DNA of 64,000 nt from Xanthobacter sp. NM-25 (GCF_022138605.1 NZ_JACBFS010000001.1:620001-684000); one strand, 5' to 3'; shown: positions 34,919 to 42,750, counted from the first letter of the stretch. Numbers and translations are program-made. The notes: generated by a model not told the origin, from the letters alone.

Positions 34919-35240
34919 GGAGGCTTCTGTTGCCAGGTGCCTCCGAACCCCGCCTATCCAGAGCTACCCGGTAGGACTTTTATTTTGGTCTTTCAAACCG
35001 CTCACGCGGCCTGAGCAACCGGAGCATAGTTGTCGTTGGCAACTATAAGTTTAGCCCGATAACGGTGGTACAATGCCGAGCGAAAGACTGACCTTTACAC
35101 CCTCGTCGATCCTATTTCGCCCCCGCCGGAACCCAACCGCTGGAGACAGGCTCCGCTGATGGGCTCGGGTGGAGGCGCCGGGTACCGCCCCCGGGTCCGA
35201 ATGGTTTATTTCGACATCCATTTATCGCCATATCCGGCTT
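34919..35240 (-). ncRNA. ssrA: Transfer-messenger RNA, circularly permuted two-piece form
   Basis: Ribosome-rescue RNA in the alphaproteobacterial permuted order: acceptor piece first (about 35240-35168), a spacer of about 43 bases to be excised (35167-35125), then the coding piece (35124 to about 34919). Acceptor stem: GGGGGCG (35124-35118) pairs over 7 bp with CGCCTCC (35177-35171); the third pair is G-U, the alanine identity element. T arm CCGGG / CCCGG with 7-base loop GGCGGTA at 35194-35178. Discriminator A at 35170 is followed by CCC, so the final A of CCA is not encoded. The tag frame is at 35040-35002. Downstream, CCTACCGGGTAG folds as a hairpin within a pseudoknot-like CCTA/TAGG pair. 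The outer ends are approximate; a GGAGGC/GCCTCC stem at 34919-34944 may mark the 3' end. Confidence 0.93.
35002..35040 (-). other. tmRNA proteolysis tag reading frame
   Basis: Thirteen codons, GCC AAC GAC AAC TAT ... GCG TGA, encode ANDNYAPVAQAA and stop. With the alanine carried by the tmRNA the added tag is AANDNYAPVAQAA. The AANDN start is the part recognised by SspB-alpha and the Ala-Ala end by ClpX. This tag type is known from Rhizobiales. Confidence 0.95.
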
Positions 35241-35254
35241 GCGCCGGCGCGCCG

Positions 35255-35260
35255 AATATA
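35255..35260 (-). promoter_or_regulatory. Candidate -10 element of ssrA
   Basis: TATATT on the minus strand, about 15-20 bases before the acceptor piece. The hexamer 17 bases further upstream (TTTCCT) is a poor -35, so the assignment is tentative. Confidence 0.35.
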
Positions 35261-35341
35261 AGCACCCGCCCCGGCCGAGGAAAGGGGCGGCCCGCACAAA
35301 GTGGGGCGCACCCGGCGCCACACCCTGGGAAATTGCCGTTC

Positions 35342-36325
35342 CTAAGGCTCCGAAAGGGGGTGGAGATCCCGCACCATGCCTTTCAGGCGCTCGTCCAGCA
35401 CGTGGGTATAGATCTGGGTTGTGGATACATCCGCATGACCCAGCAGGGTCTGCACCACCCTGAGGTCGGCGCCATGGGCCAGGAGGTGGCTGGCGAAGGC
35501 GTGGCGCAGCACGTGGGGCGACAGGCGGGCGGGATCGAGCCCGGCTGCCAGGGCCAGGCCCTTGAGGTCCCGCGCCGCTTGCTGGCGGCTCACCTGGCCG
35601 CTCTCGCCGGATGAGGGAAACAGCCAGCGAGAGGCTTCGAGGCCGGCCGCCTTGCGGGCGTCCAGCCAGGCGCTCATGGCCGCCTTGGCGGGCGCCGAAA
35701 GGGGCACCAGCCGCTCCTTGCGCCCCTTGCCCATGACCATGATGGCATCGGACCGGGCGCGGGCGGCGCTGGCTGGCAAGGTGATGAGCTCGGAAATGCG
35801 CAGCCCGCTCGCATAGAGCAGCTCGATGATGCACACCACGCGCAGGCGCCGCAGCGCCTCCCCGCGCCGGGCCGCCGGCCGTTCGGCCGGAACGCCGTCC
35901 GCCTCCGGCTCCACCGGACCGGCTGTGACCGGCACCTCGGCGGCGCGGGCGTGGGCGGTTTCGATGAGCCGCGTCACCTCCGCCACCGTCAGCACCTTGG
36001 GCAGCGGGCGGCCGCGCTTGGGGCCTTCCAGCACGGCGGCGGGATCATCCTCCCGGTGGCCTTCCGCGAACAGGAAGCGATAGAATTGGCGGATGGCCGA
36101 GAGGCGGCGGGCAATGGTGGTGCCCTTGAAGCCGCGGAGATCGAGATCGGCCAGATAGGCCCGCACGGCGGCGGTGTCGGCCTCCGCCAGACAGCCGCCG
36201 CGCGTGGCCACGAAGGCCCCGAAATCGTCCAGGTCGCGCCGATAGGCATCGAGCGTGTGCCGGCTGGCGCCCCGCTCCACCGCCTGCATGTCGAGGAACA
36301 ATGCGAGCGGGCCGGAGGCGCTCAT
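35342..36325 (-). CDS. xerD: Site-specific tyrosine recombinase XerD
   Basis: 327 residues from the ATG at 36325. N-terminal SAM-like core-binding domain (ERGASRHTLDAYRRDLDDFG) and C-terminal catalytic domain with all expected residues: Arg in YASGLRISELI, Lys in GKGRKERLVPL, His-x-x-Arg in LSPHVLRHAFASHLL, His in LLGHADVSTTQ and Tyr in IYTHV. Resolves chromosome dimers at dif with XerC and FtsK. An insertion of about 25 residues rich in Pro/Ala/Glu (about 155-180) precedes the catalytic Arg. The start overlaps the stop of the upstream 47-residue gene (ATGA). Divergent aroKB upstream is the usual Rhizobiales neighbourhood. Confidence 0.93.
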   Translation of the reverse strand: MSASGPLALFLDMQAVERGASRHTLDAYRRDLDDFGAFVATRGGCLAEADTAAVRAYLADLDLRGFKGTTIARRLSAIRQFYRFLFAEGHREDDPAAVLEGPKRGRPLPKVLTVAEVTRLIETAHARAAEVPVTAGPVEPEADGVPAERPAARRGEALRRLRVVCIIELLYASGLRISELITLPASAARARSDAIMVMGKGRKERLVPLSAPAKAAMSAWLDARKAAGLEASRWLFPSSGESGQVSRQQAARDLKGLALAAGLDPARLSPHVLRHAFASHLLAHGADLRVVQTLLGHADVSTTQIYTHVLDERLKGMVRDLHPLSEP

Positions 36326-36465
36326 TTGCCGATGCGCTCCGGTGGCACGGTGAAGGAGATGTCGCGGGGCTGCGGCTCGACCATGGTGGCGAGCGCCCAC
36401 AGGGCGCCGTAGCCAAGGCCGGCGAGGATGGCCAGCACCACGATCAATCGAAACAAGGTGGGCAC
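36322..36465 (-). CDS. Small single-pass membrane protein (47 residues) upstream of xerD
   Basis: GTG start at 36465 preceded by AGGGGA; stop overlaps the xerD start by four bases. One membrane segment (residues about 5-27, FRLIVVLAILAGLGYGALWA) is followed by an outside tail PQPRDISFTVPPERIGK. The tail pattern EPxPRxIxxTVPPxR is shared with short proteins found at this position in many Rhizobiales, sometimes mislabelled histidine kinase. Function unknown; co-translation with xerD is suggested by the overlap. Confidence 0.8.
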   Translation of the reverse strand: MPTLFRLIVVLAILAGLGYGALWALATMVEPQPRDISFTVPPERIGK

Positions 36466-36733
36466 TGCGGTTTCCCCTGCGCCACGGAATCGCTCAGTTC
36501 AAGCGTCAGGAGGAGAGGTGCCATGCCTGCCGGTCGGGTTCAACCGCATTGCCCGCCCTGCGCGCCGATGCTAGAGCCCGAACATGGCCGGCGGAACGCC
36601 TTCATGCCGGCAGCTTTCATCGGACAGGCGCGGCGCGCGGCGACCCCAGGCTCGGGATCCGCCGGGCCGGAGCCTAAGGACCGTGCGGGTGCAGTCGGAA
36701 AACATCGTGCCGCCAGCAAAGGACATGCGAACC
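36466..36733. promoter_or_regulatory. Divergent region between the xerD and aroKB transcripts
   Basis: 268 bp that must hold both promoters. I could not assign -35/-10 elements and saw no RNA gene or riboswitch-like fold. Confidence 0.35.
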
Positions 36734-38485
36734 ATGAGCGCGGGGCAAGCGCACGGCCACCCGGATCATCCCGCCCCCCGGGATGTCCTGGCGCTTCTGG
36801 GCACGCGCTCGGTGGTGCTGGTGGGCATGCCCGGCGCCGGCAAGTCCTCGGTCGGCCGCCGTCTCGCCAAGCGCCTCGGACTGGCGTTCGTGGATGCGGA
36901 CGAGGAGATCGAACGCGCCGCCTGCATGAGCATTCCGGAAATCTTCGCGCGCCGCGGCGAAGCCGAGTTCCGCGAAGGCGAAAAGCGCGTGGTGGCGCGG
37001 CTGCTGCAGTCCGGCCCTATGGTCATCGCCACCGGTGGCGGGGCCTTCATGAACGCGGAAACCCGCGCCAACGTAGCCGCCAAAGGCGTCTCGGTGTGGT
37101 TGCGAGCAGACCTCGCCACCCTGCTCAAGCGCGTCAAGAAACGCACCGACCGGCCGCTGCTCGCCCAGGGCGACCCTGCCGCCAAGCTCGCCCAGTTGCT
37201 CGCCCAGCGCGGCCCCACCTATGCCGAGGCCGACCTCGCCGTCGATTCGCGTGACGTGGTGCACGAAGTGGTGGTCGACGAGGTGGTGGCGGCGCTGGCC
37301 CGGCATCTCGCGGCGCCAGACCAAGGACCCTCCATGACCAGCCCCTCCCTTTCCGCCGTGTCCTCTTTCCCGGTCGGCGCCCAGCGCAGCACGGTGCGGG
37401 TGGACCTGGCCGGCAGGCCCTATGAAATCCTCATCGGTCCCGGGCTGCTGAGCGAGACGGGCCTGCACATCAAGGCCCTGCGCAAGGGGGCGCGGGTGGC
37501 CATCGTCACCGATCGCAACGTGGCGGCGGCGGGCCACCTCGCCACCATGGAAGCCTCCCTTGCGGAAGCCGGCATCGAGCACACCGCCATCGTGGTGGAG
37601 CCGGGCGAGAAGACCAAGTGCTGGGCCGGCCTGCAGCAGGTGGTGGAAGGGCTGATCTCCGCCCGCATCGAGCGGCGCGACCTGGTGCTGGCGCTGGGCG
37701 GCGGCGTGGTGGGCGATCTCGCCGGCTTCTCCGCCTCGGTGCTGCGGCGCGGGGTGGATGTGGTGCAGGCGCCGACCACCCTGCTCAGCCAGGTGGATTC
37801 CTCGGTGGGCGGCAAGACCGGCATCAACTCGCCCCAGGGCAAGAACCTGGTGGGCACCTTCCACCAGCCGGTGCTGGTGCTGGCCGATACCGCCGCCCTC
37901 GACACCCTGCCCGGCCGCGAGGTGAAGGCGGGCTATGCCGAGGTGGTCAAATACGGCCTTTTGGGCGACCGCCCGCTGTTCGACTGGCTGGAGCAACACG
38001 CCCCGGCGGTGCTCGGCGGCGGGCCAGAGCGGATCGAGGCGGTGGCGGCGAGCTGCCTTGCCAAGGCCGCCGTGGTGGCCCGCGACGAAAAGGAAACCGG
38101 CGACCGGGCGCTGCTGAACCTCGGCCACACCTTCGGCCACGCGCTGGAGGCGGGCGCCGGCTTCTCCGATCGCCTGCTGCATGGCGAGGGCGTGGCCATC
38201 GGCATGGCCCTCGCCTTCGCCTTTTCCGCCAAGCTCGGCCTGTGCCCCGGCCAGGACGTGACGCGGGTGGTGCGGCACCTGGAGGCCGTGGGTCTGCCCA
38301 CCCGGATCGCCGACGTGCCCGGCGACCTGCCCGATACCGACGGGCTGATGCAGCTCATCGCCCAGGACAAGAAGGTGAGCCGTGGCGCTTTGACCTTCAT
38401 CCTGGTGCGCGGCATCGGCGAAGCCTTCGTCGCCAAAGATGTGGATCCCGCCGCCGTGCGCGCCTTCCTCGCCGCGGTGCGCTGA
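36734..38485 (+). CDS. aroKB: Shikimate kinase / 3-dehydroquinate synthase fusion
   Basis: One uninterrupted frame of 583 residues. Residues 1-195 are shikimate kinase: VVLVGMPGAGKSSVGRRLA (Walker A), FVDADEEIE, the Arg region FREGEKRVVARLL, ATGGGAF and TDRPLL. Residues 201-583 are dehydroquinate synthase: GPGLLSETG, VVEPGEKTK, ALGGGVVGDLAGFSASVL, DSSVGGKTGIN, and the metal ligands in EVVKYG, NLGHTFGHA and LLHGEGV. The two reactions are steps 5 and 2 of the shikimate pathway. Start at 36734 has AAAGGA ten bases upstream; ATG at 36725 is the alternative. An internal ATG at 37334 with AAGGA six bases ahead could also give free AroB. Confidence 0.92.
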   Translation: MSAGQAHGHPDHPAPRDVLALLGTRSVVLVGMPGAGKSSVGRRLAKRLGLAFVDADEEIERAACMSIPEIFARRGEAEFREGEKRVVARLLQSGPMVIATGGGAFMNAETRANVAAKGVSVWLRADLATLLKRVKKRTDRPLLAQGDPAAKLAQLLAQRGPTYAEADLAVDSRDVVHEVVVDEVVAALARHLAAPDQGPSMTSPSLSAVSSFPVGAQRSTVRVDLAGRPYEILIGPGLLSETGLHIKALRKGARVAIVTDRNVAAAGHLATMEASLAEAGIEHTAIVVEPGEKTKCWAGLQQVVEGLISARIERRDLVLALGGGVVGDLAGFSASVLRRGVDVVQAPTTLLSQVDSSVGGKTGINSPQGKNLVGTFHQPVLVLADTAALDTLPGREVKAGYAEVVKYGLLGDRPLFDWLEQHAPAVLGGGPERIEAVAASCLAKAAVVARDEKETGDRALLNLGHTFGHALEAGAGFSDRLLHGEGVAIGMALAFAFSAKLGLCPGQDVTRVVRHLEAVGLPTRIADVPGDLPDTDGLMQLIAQDKKVSRGALTFILVRGIGEAFVAKDVDPAAVRAFLAAVR

Positions 38486-38491
38486 CGGGCG

Positions 38492-39391
38492 TCAGATCTT
38501 CAGGAAAGCCGCGGCGGCTTCCCGCACCCGCGCGAGCTGGGTGAACACGCCCATGTGCGTGCCGCCCTCCAGGGGCACGAGCCGGGCGCCGGCAATGGCC
38601 TCGGTCACCGCGCGGGCATGGGCGAACGGCACGATGCCATCCCTTGTGCCGTGCAGCGCCAGCAGCGGCGCCGCCACGCCATCGGCACAGCTCGCCGGCA
38701 AGGTGGCGAACTGGGCCACATCGCTCAGCGTGCCCGGCATGCGCCCGGCCATATCCAGGCAGGAGCTGAGCAGCAGCGCCGCCAGCAGCGGCCCGGCCGC
38801 CGGATCCGCCAGCACCCGCGTGCGCTCCGCCCCGTCGGGCACGAAGCCCTGCGCCGCCCAATGGGGCCAGCGCCGCACCACGAAGGCCGGCACCCGGTTG
38901 AGCCCCGGCAGGCGGGAGAACACCTCCGACCGTTCCAGCCCCACCCGCGAGGCGGGCGGCGCCACCAGCCGGCCGGTGCAGGCGCTCACCAGCACCAGCC
39001 CCCGGCAGCGCGCGGGATAAAGCCGCGCGAAGGCGAGGGCCGAAGGCCCGCCGCCGGAGAAGGCCGCCAGGAACGCGCTGTCCAGCCCCATCTGGTCCAG
39101 CAGTGCGGCGTAGGCATGAGCCTGCGCTTCGGCGGTGACACCGGTGGCAAGGGGGGAGCCAGGATAGCCCGGGCGGGCGATGGAGATGATGCGCCAGCCC
39201 GCCCAGTCAGGCAGCAAGGCCCGGGCCAGCAGCCACGACTGGTCAAGGCCGCCCATGATGCCGTGCAGCGCCAAGAGCGGCACCCCCTCCCCCTCGACCG
39301 TGCAGGCGAGGGCGCCGCCGGGGGTGGCGACCATGCGCGGGGTGGGGATGGCCGCCAAGAGGCGCTCCGCCGCCAGTGCCACGGGATGCAT
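38492..39391 (-). CDS. Alpha/beta-fold hydrolase
   Basis: 299 residues from the ATG at 39391 (AAGGAG upstream). Oxyanion loop LALHGIMGGLDQSW, nucleophile elbow AAFSGGGPSALAFA (GxSxG-like, Ser-Gly-Gly), late Asp in LLALHGTRDGIVPF and His in LVPLEGGTHMGVF complete a hydrolase triad. Intracellular, no signal peptide. Substrate unknown. Convergent with aroKB, six bases apart; transcribed after the DUF2087 gene but separated by 38 bp. Confidence 0.82.
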   Translation of the reverse strand: MHPVALAAERLLAAIPTPRMVATPGGALACTVEGEGVPLLALHGIMGGLDQSWLLARALLPDWAGWRIISIARPGYPGSPLATGVTAEAQAHAYAALLDQMGLDSAFLAAFSGGGPSALAFARLYPARCRGLVLVSACTGRLVAPPASRVGLERSEVFSRLPGLNRVPAFVVRRWPHWAAQGFVPDGAERTRVLADPAAGPLLAALLLSSCLDMAGRMPGTLSDVAQFATLPASCADGVAAPLLALHGTRDGIVPFAHARAVTEAIAGARLVPLEGGTHMGVFTQLARVREAAAAFLKI

Positions 39392-39429
39392 GGGCGCTCT
39401 CCTTCTGCGCTCGGGCGCGGGTCGCGCCC

Positions 39430-40017
39430 TTAGAGCGGTGCGAGAGTGCCGCGATTCGCCGTCTGTGGAACCGGCGCGGTATGGCGCAGGGCGAGCCGCC
39501 GCAGCACCGCCACCGCCTCCGCCGGCGGGCGCTGCTCGATGCGGCGATAGGCACGGCCATCGGCGGTGCGCCACACCATGCCCCGGTCCGCCATCTCCCG
39601 CCGTAGCAAAGCGTGATCGGCAAACAGGTGGCGGGCGTTGAGACGATCGTTGATCTCCCGCTCGGTCAAGGTCTCGCCCGCCGGCAGCGTGGACCACAGG
39701 GTCCACAGGCACAGGCGCCGCCAGCTCTCCTTGCCCGGCCAGCGGGTAAGCCGACCCTGCGGATCGAACAGGCCGGCGACCCGATCCACCCGCTTCAGAT
39801 CAACGGGATCGGCGGCTGGCACGGGCGCAGGCTCGGCGGGCCCGCCCTCGGCAAGGGCGCGGAAATGCTGGAAATTGCGGTGGCCGCTCGCCCGGGCGAG
39901 CATGTTGAGCATCTCGAGATGGCTCGGCAGGTGATCACAGGCGGCAAGCTGGCCCCGCAGCGCGCGCGCCAAAGCGGAAATATCGTTTGCCGCAAAGGCA
40001 AAGACCGGTCTGGACAT
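39430..40017 (-). CDS. DUF2087 domain protein
   Basis: 195 residues. N-terminal part (residues 1-60, FAFAANDISALARALRGQLA, HLEMLNMLARASGHRNFQHF) is a short helical module; residues 75-170 are DUF2087 with FDPQGRLTRWPGKESWRRL, LTEREINDRLNARHLFADHALLR (in two parts) and MVWRTADGRAYRR. DUF2087 is a winged-helix-like domain seen in ArsR-type and stand-alone regulators, so nucleic-acid binding is plausible but unproven. Upstream 215 bp hold no gene. Confidence 0.72.
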   Translation of the reverse strand: MSRPVFAFAANDISALARALRGQLAACDHLPSHLEMLNMLARASGHRNFQHFRALAEGGPAEPAPVPAADPVDLKRVDRVAGLFDPQGRLTRWPGKESWRRLCLWTLWSTLPAGETLTEREINDRLNARHLFADHALLRREMADRGMVWRTADGRAYRRIEQRPPAEAVAVLRRLALRHTAPVPQTANRGTLAPL

Positions 40018-40232
40018 GACTTATCCTCGACAATGCGCCGCATTCCGATGAGGAGGTCGAGGGTCACCGGCTTGCGACGGGCGCAGGATAAGCGTTCGGT
40101 CTGAATTGAGACGCGCCGGCCTCAACACGAGACGGACGACGCGGCAGGTTTAGCTCCCCTTGCGGGGCGGTGACGCCTGGGTGAACTGCGGACCCTGCCG
40201 CCCGTTTAGCCCAGACGCCGGCGCACCTCAAC

Positions 40233-41192
40233 TCAGAAGTGCTTTTCCGGCCAGAGGCACAGATCGGCGATGAGGCAGCGGCCGCACTCCGGCTGGCGCG
40301 CCTTGCAGATGTAGCGGCCGTGCAGGATCAGCCAGTGATGGGCGTGGAGCTTGAAGCGATCGGGAATGCGCGCCTCCAGCGCCTCCTCCACCGCCAGCGG
40401 GGTGGCGCCGGGAGCAAGGCCGGTGCGGTTGGCCACCCGGAACAGATGGGTGTCGACGGCGATGGTGGGCTCTCCGAAGGCAATGTTCAGCACCACGTTG
40501 GCGGTCTTGCGGCCCACCCCGGGCAGGCTCTCCAGCGCCTCGCGATCGCGCGGCACGTCGCCGTGGAAGCGCTCCAGCAGCAGGCGGGAGAGCTCCACCA
40601 CATTCTTCGCCTTGTTCTTGTAGAGGCCGAGGGTGCGGATGAAATGCGCCACCTTCTCCTCCCCCAACGCCACCATGGCGGCGGGGGTGGAGGCGGCGGC
40701 GAACAGGCCCTTGGTGGCCTTGTTCACCCCGGAATCGGTGGCCTGGGCAGAGAGCACCACCGCCACCAGCAGGGTGTAGGGATCGCTGTGATCCAGTTCG
40801 CCCTTGGGCTCGGGATTTGCGGCCTCGAAGCGGGAGAAGGCCTCGGTGATCTCGGCGGCGCTCCAGCCGGTCACCGTCTTGCCGTAGGCGGCCGCCGCCG
40901 CATTGGCCACCGCCTTGTTGCGCCGGGCCGGCGGCTCGGGGGGCGCGGCTGCCGCGCGCCGCTTGCTCGCCTTGCCTTTGGCATCTGTCGCCTTGCGGCC
41001 GGGCTTTTTAGGAGCGGGGGGAGTGAGCAGTTCGGCCAGGGGATCGAAAGCCTCCGGCGCGGCTTCTGAAGCAACCTGGGCACGTGGCTTGGTGGTGCCC
41101 TTGGTCGCTCCCTTGGCTGTCGCCTTGGGCGAGACCTTGGGCGAGACTTTCGGCGCGGCGGGCGGGCGCGGGGCTGGCATCTTTCGCGGCAT
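40233..41192 (-). CDS. nth: Endonuclease III (DNA glycosylase/AP lyase)
   Basis: 319 residues from the ATG at 41192 (AGGGGA upstream). Residues 1-105 are a Lys/Ala/Pro-rich extension with short repeats (PKVSPKVSPKATAKG), not part of the usual 210-residue enzyme. The core has the helix-hairpin-helix with catalytic Lys (LESLPGVGRKTANVVL), the catalytic Asp region IAVDTHLFRVANRTGL and a 4Fe-4S cluster motif with Cys spacing 6-2-5 (CKARQPECGRCLIADLC). Removes oxidised pyrimidines from DNA. Divergent from the DUF2244 gene, a conserved pair in Rhizobiales. An upstream in-frame ATG at 41216 would overlap the divergent start. Confidence 0.93.
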   Translation of the reverse strand: MPRKMPAPRPPAAPKVSPKVSPKATAKGATKGTTKPRAQVASEAAPEAFDPLAELLTPPAPKKPGRKATDAKGKASKRRAAAAPPEPPARRNKAVANAAAAAYGKTVTGWSAAEITEAFSRFEAANPEPKGELDHSDPYTLLVAVVLSAQATDSGVNKATKGLFAAASTPAAMVALGEEKVAHFIRTLGLYKNKAKNVVELSRLLLERFHGDVPRDREALESLPGVGRKTANVVLNIAFGEPTIAVDTHLFRVANRTGLAPGATPLAVEEALEARIPDRFKLHAHHWLILHGRYICKARQPECGRCLIADLCLWPEKHF

Positions 41193-41200
41193 TTTTCCCC

Positions 41201-41206
41201 TATACT
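41201..41206 (+). promoter_or_regulatory. -10 box of the DUF2244 gene
   Basis: TATACT nine bases before the ATG at 41215 implies a transcript starting at or within a few bases of the start codon, i.e. a nearly leaderless mRNA. No Shine-Dalgarno is present in CTGCGCTCCC. No good -35 was found. Confidence 0.45.
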
Positions 41207-41214
41207 GCGCTCCC

Positions 41215-41748
41215 ATGAGCGACGCCACCGATCCGAGCCGCGACGCATCTGAGACCACCGCCGATGACCCGGTGGTCTATGCGGTGACGCTCGCGCCCCA
41301 TCGCTCCCTCTCCCCGCGTGGCTTCCTTCTGGTGATGGGCACCATCGCGGTGGTGAGCTTCGGCTCCGGCGCCCTGTTCGTGGCCATGGGGGCGTGGCCG
41401 GTGTTCGGCTTCTTCGGGCTCGACGTGCTGGTGCTCTATCTCGCCTTCCGCTCCAGCTTCCGCTCGGCACGGGCGCGGGAATATATCCGCGTCACCGCCA
41501 GCGCGATCGAGATCCGCGACGTCTCGGCCAAGGGCCGCACCAGCGTGGTGCGCCTCAACCCGTTCTGGACCCGCATCGCCCGCCGCGATGATGATGAGCT
41601 CGGCACCCTGGAACTCGCCCTGGTGTGCGGCCCCCGCCAGGTGCCGGTGGGTCGCTGCCTCGGCCCCATCGAGAAGGGCCGGCTCGCGGGCGAGCTCACC
41701 GCCGCTTTGAACCACGTGAAGAAAGGCGTGGTCCGCAGCCGGTTCTGA
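41215..41748 (+). CDS. DUF2244 membrane protein
   Basis: 177 residues. Two adjacent hydrophobic segments (about residues 37-80, GFLLVMGTIAVVSFGSGALF and WPVFGFFGLDVLVLYLAF) with short connection, followed by a soluble C-terminal half (EYIRVTASAIEIRDV, RLNPFWTRIA). This is the DUF2244 family of integral membrane proteins of unknown function, regularly next to nth in alphaproteobacteria. Acidic N-terminal tail. Convergent with the LysR gene, five bases apart. Confidence 0.85.
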   Translation: MSDATDPSRDASETTADDPVVYAVTLAPHRSLSPRGFLLVMGTIAVVSFGSGALFVAMGAWPVFGFFGLDVLVLYLAFRSSFRSARAREYIRVTASAIEIRDVSAKGRTSVVRLNPFWTRIARRDDDELGTLELALVCGPRQVPVGRCLGPIEKGRLAGELTAALNHVKKGVVRSRF

Positions 41749-41753
41749 GCCCC

Positions 41754-42686
41754 TCAGGCGGCGTGGAGCCGGGCCAAGGCAGGGGCGAAGAACGGCTCGG
41801 CGATCATCTCTTCGGCCAGAGTGCGGATCTCCCGCGCCAGATCGTCCACCAAAGCGCTGCGCGGCACCCAGCTCGGCCGGATGAAGCCGTAGCGCAGGTC
41901 CAGTGCCGGCTTGAAGCGCTTGAGCACCAGCCCGCTGACCCCGCTCGACTGGGCCACGAACGGATCGGCGATGCAGCAGCCGAGATTGAGCGAGGCCAAT
42001 TGGCAGGCGATGACGCCGTTGCGCGCCTCGATGCGGATATTGGCCTTGCGCCCGGTGCGGTGGGAGAGACTCTCCAGGTGCCGGCCCAGCAGCGAGCGGG
42101 GATGGGTGGAGATGATGTCGTGCTGGATGAGGTCCTCATAGGTCACCACCTCCAGCGCGGCGAGCGGGTGGCTCGGGTGCAGCGCCGCCACCGCCTTCAC
42201 GGTCAACAGGGGCTCGATCTCATAGGCCCCGGTCTTGAGCGGCAGCACCACCACGCCGAGGTCGAAGGCCTCCGCCTCCATCCAGGTGTCGATATCGAGG
42301 CGCACCCGGGAATCCACCTGGGCGGTCAGGCCCGGGTGCCTGGCCATCATCCGCGCCAGCGCCTGGTTGATGAGGCCGTGGGAGATGAAGGGCGAGGAGA
42401 GGATGCGCACGTGATCGCGCCGGCCGCCACGGATCTGGGCTGCGAAGCGGTCCAGCTCGTCCTGGGCGGTCAGCAGTTGGTCCACCTGCTGGTAGAAGCG
42501 CCGACCCTCGGCGGTGAGGCTGAGGCTGCGGCCGCGCCGGTCGAAGATCGCAAAACCCGCCTCGTCCTCCAGCGCCGAGAGCAGGCGGCTCACCTGCGGC
42601 GCCGTCTTCAGCAGCCGATCCGCCGCCCGGGCCACCGAGCCACACTCCACGAATGCCCGCAGCGCCTCCAATCCCCGAACGTTCAT
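41754..42686 (-). CDS. LysR-family transcriptional regulator
   Basis: 310 residues from the ATG at 42686 (GGAG upstream). N-terminal winged helix MNVRGLEALRAFVECGSVAR, then AADRLLKTAPQVSRLLSALE; C-terminal effector domain of periplasmic-binding-protein type (residues 90-290). Transcribed away from the hydrolase/ABC operon, which it most likely controls. The 109-bp divergent region carries a direct repeat with 30-bp spacing that fits LysR tetramer binding. Effector unknown, presumably the importer substrate or a hydrolysis product. Confidence 0.9.
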   Translation of the reverse strand: MNVRGLEALRAFVECGSVARAADRLLKTAPQVSRLLSALEDEAGFAIFDRRGRSLSLTAEGRRFYQQVDQLLTAQDELDRFAAQIRGGRRDHVRILSSPFISHGLINQALARMMARHPGLTAQVDSRVRLDIDTWMEAEAFDLGVVVLPLKTGAYEIEPLLTVKAVAALHPSHPLAALEVVTYEDLIQHDIISTHPRSLLGRHLESLSHRTGRKANIRIEARNGVIACQLASLNLGCCIADPFVAQSSGVSGLVLKRFKPALDLRYGFIRPSWVPRSALVDDLAREIRTLAEEMIAEPFFAPALARLHAA

Positions 42687-42709
42687 GGTCGCTCCAAACC
42701 GTGCTAAAA

Positions 42710-42750
42710 ACGCAAATATCGTTGAGAATTTTGAATTTGACGCAAGTATC
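42710..42750. promoter_or_regulatory. Direct-repeat operator candidate for the LysR regulator
   Basis: ACGCAAATATC (42710-42720) and ACGCAAGTATC (42740-42750) differ at one base and start 30 bp apart, about three helical turns, with the AT-rich centre GAGAATTTTGAATTTG between. The location between the divergent starts supports a regulatory site. Confidence 0.55.

Noticed and set aside
34919..36325. Possible integrative element at ssrA with the neighbouring tyrosine recombinase
   Set aside because: The recombinase has XerD length and the chromosomal xerD neighbourhood, and no duplicated ssrA end or phage genes are seen.
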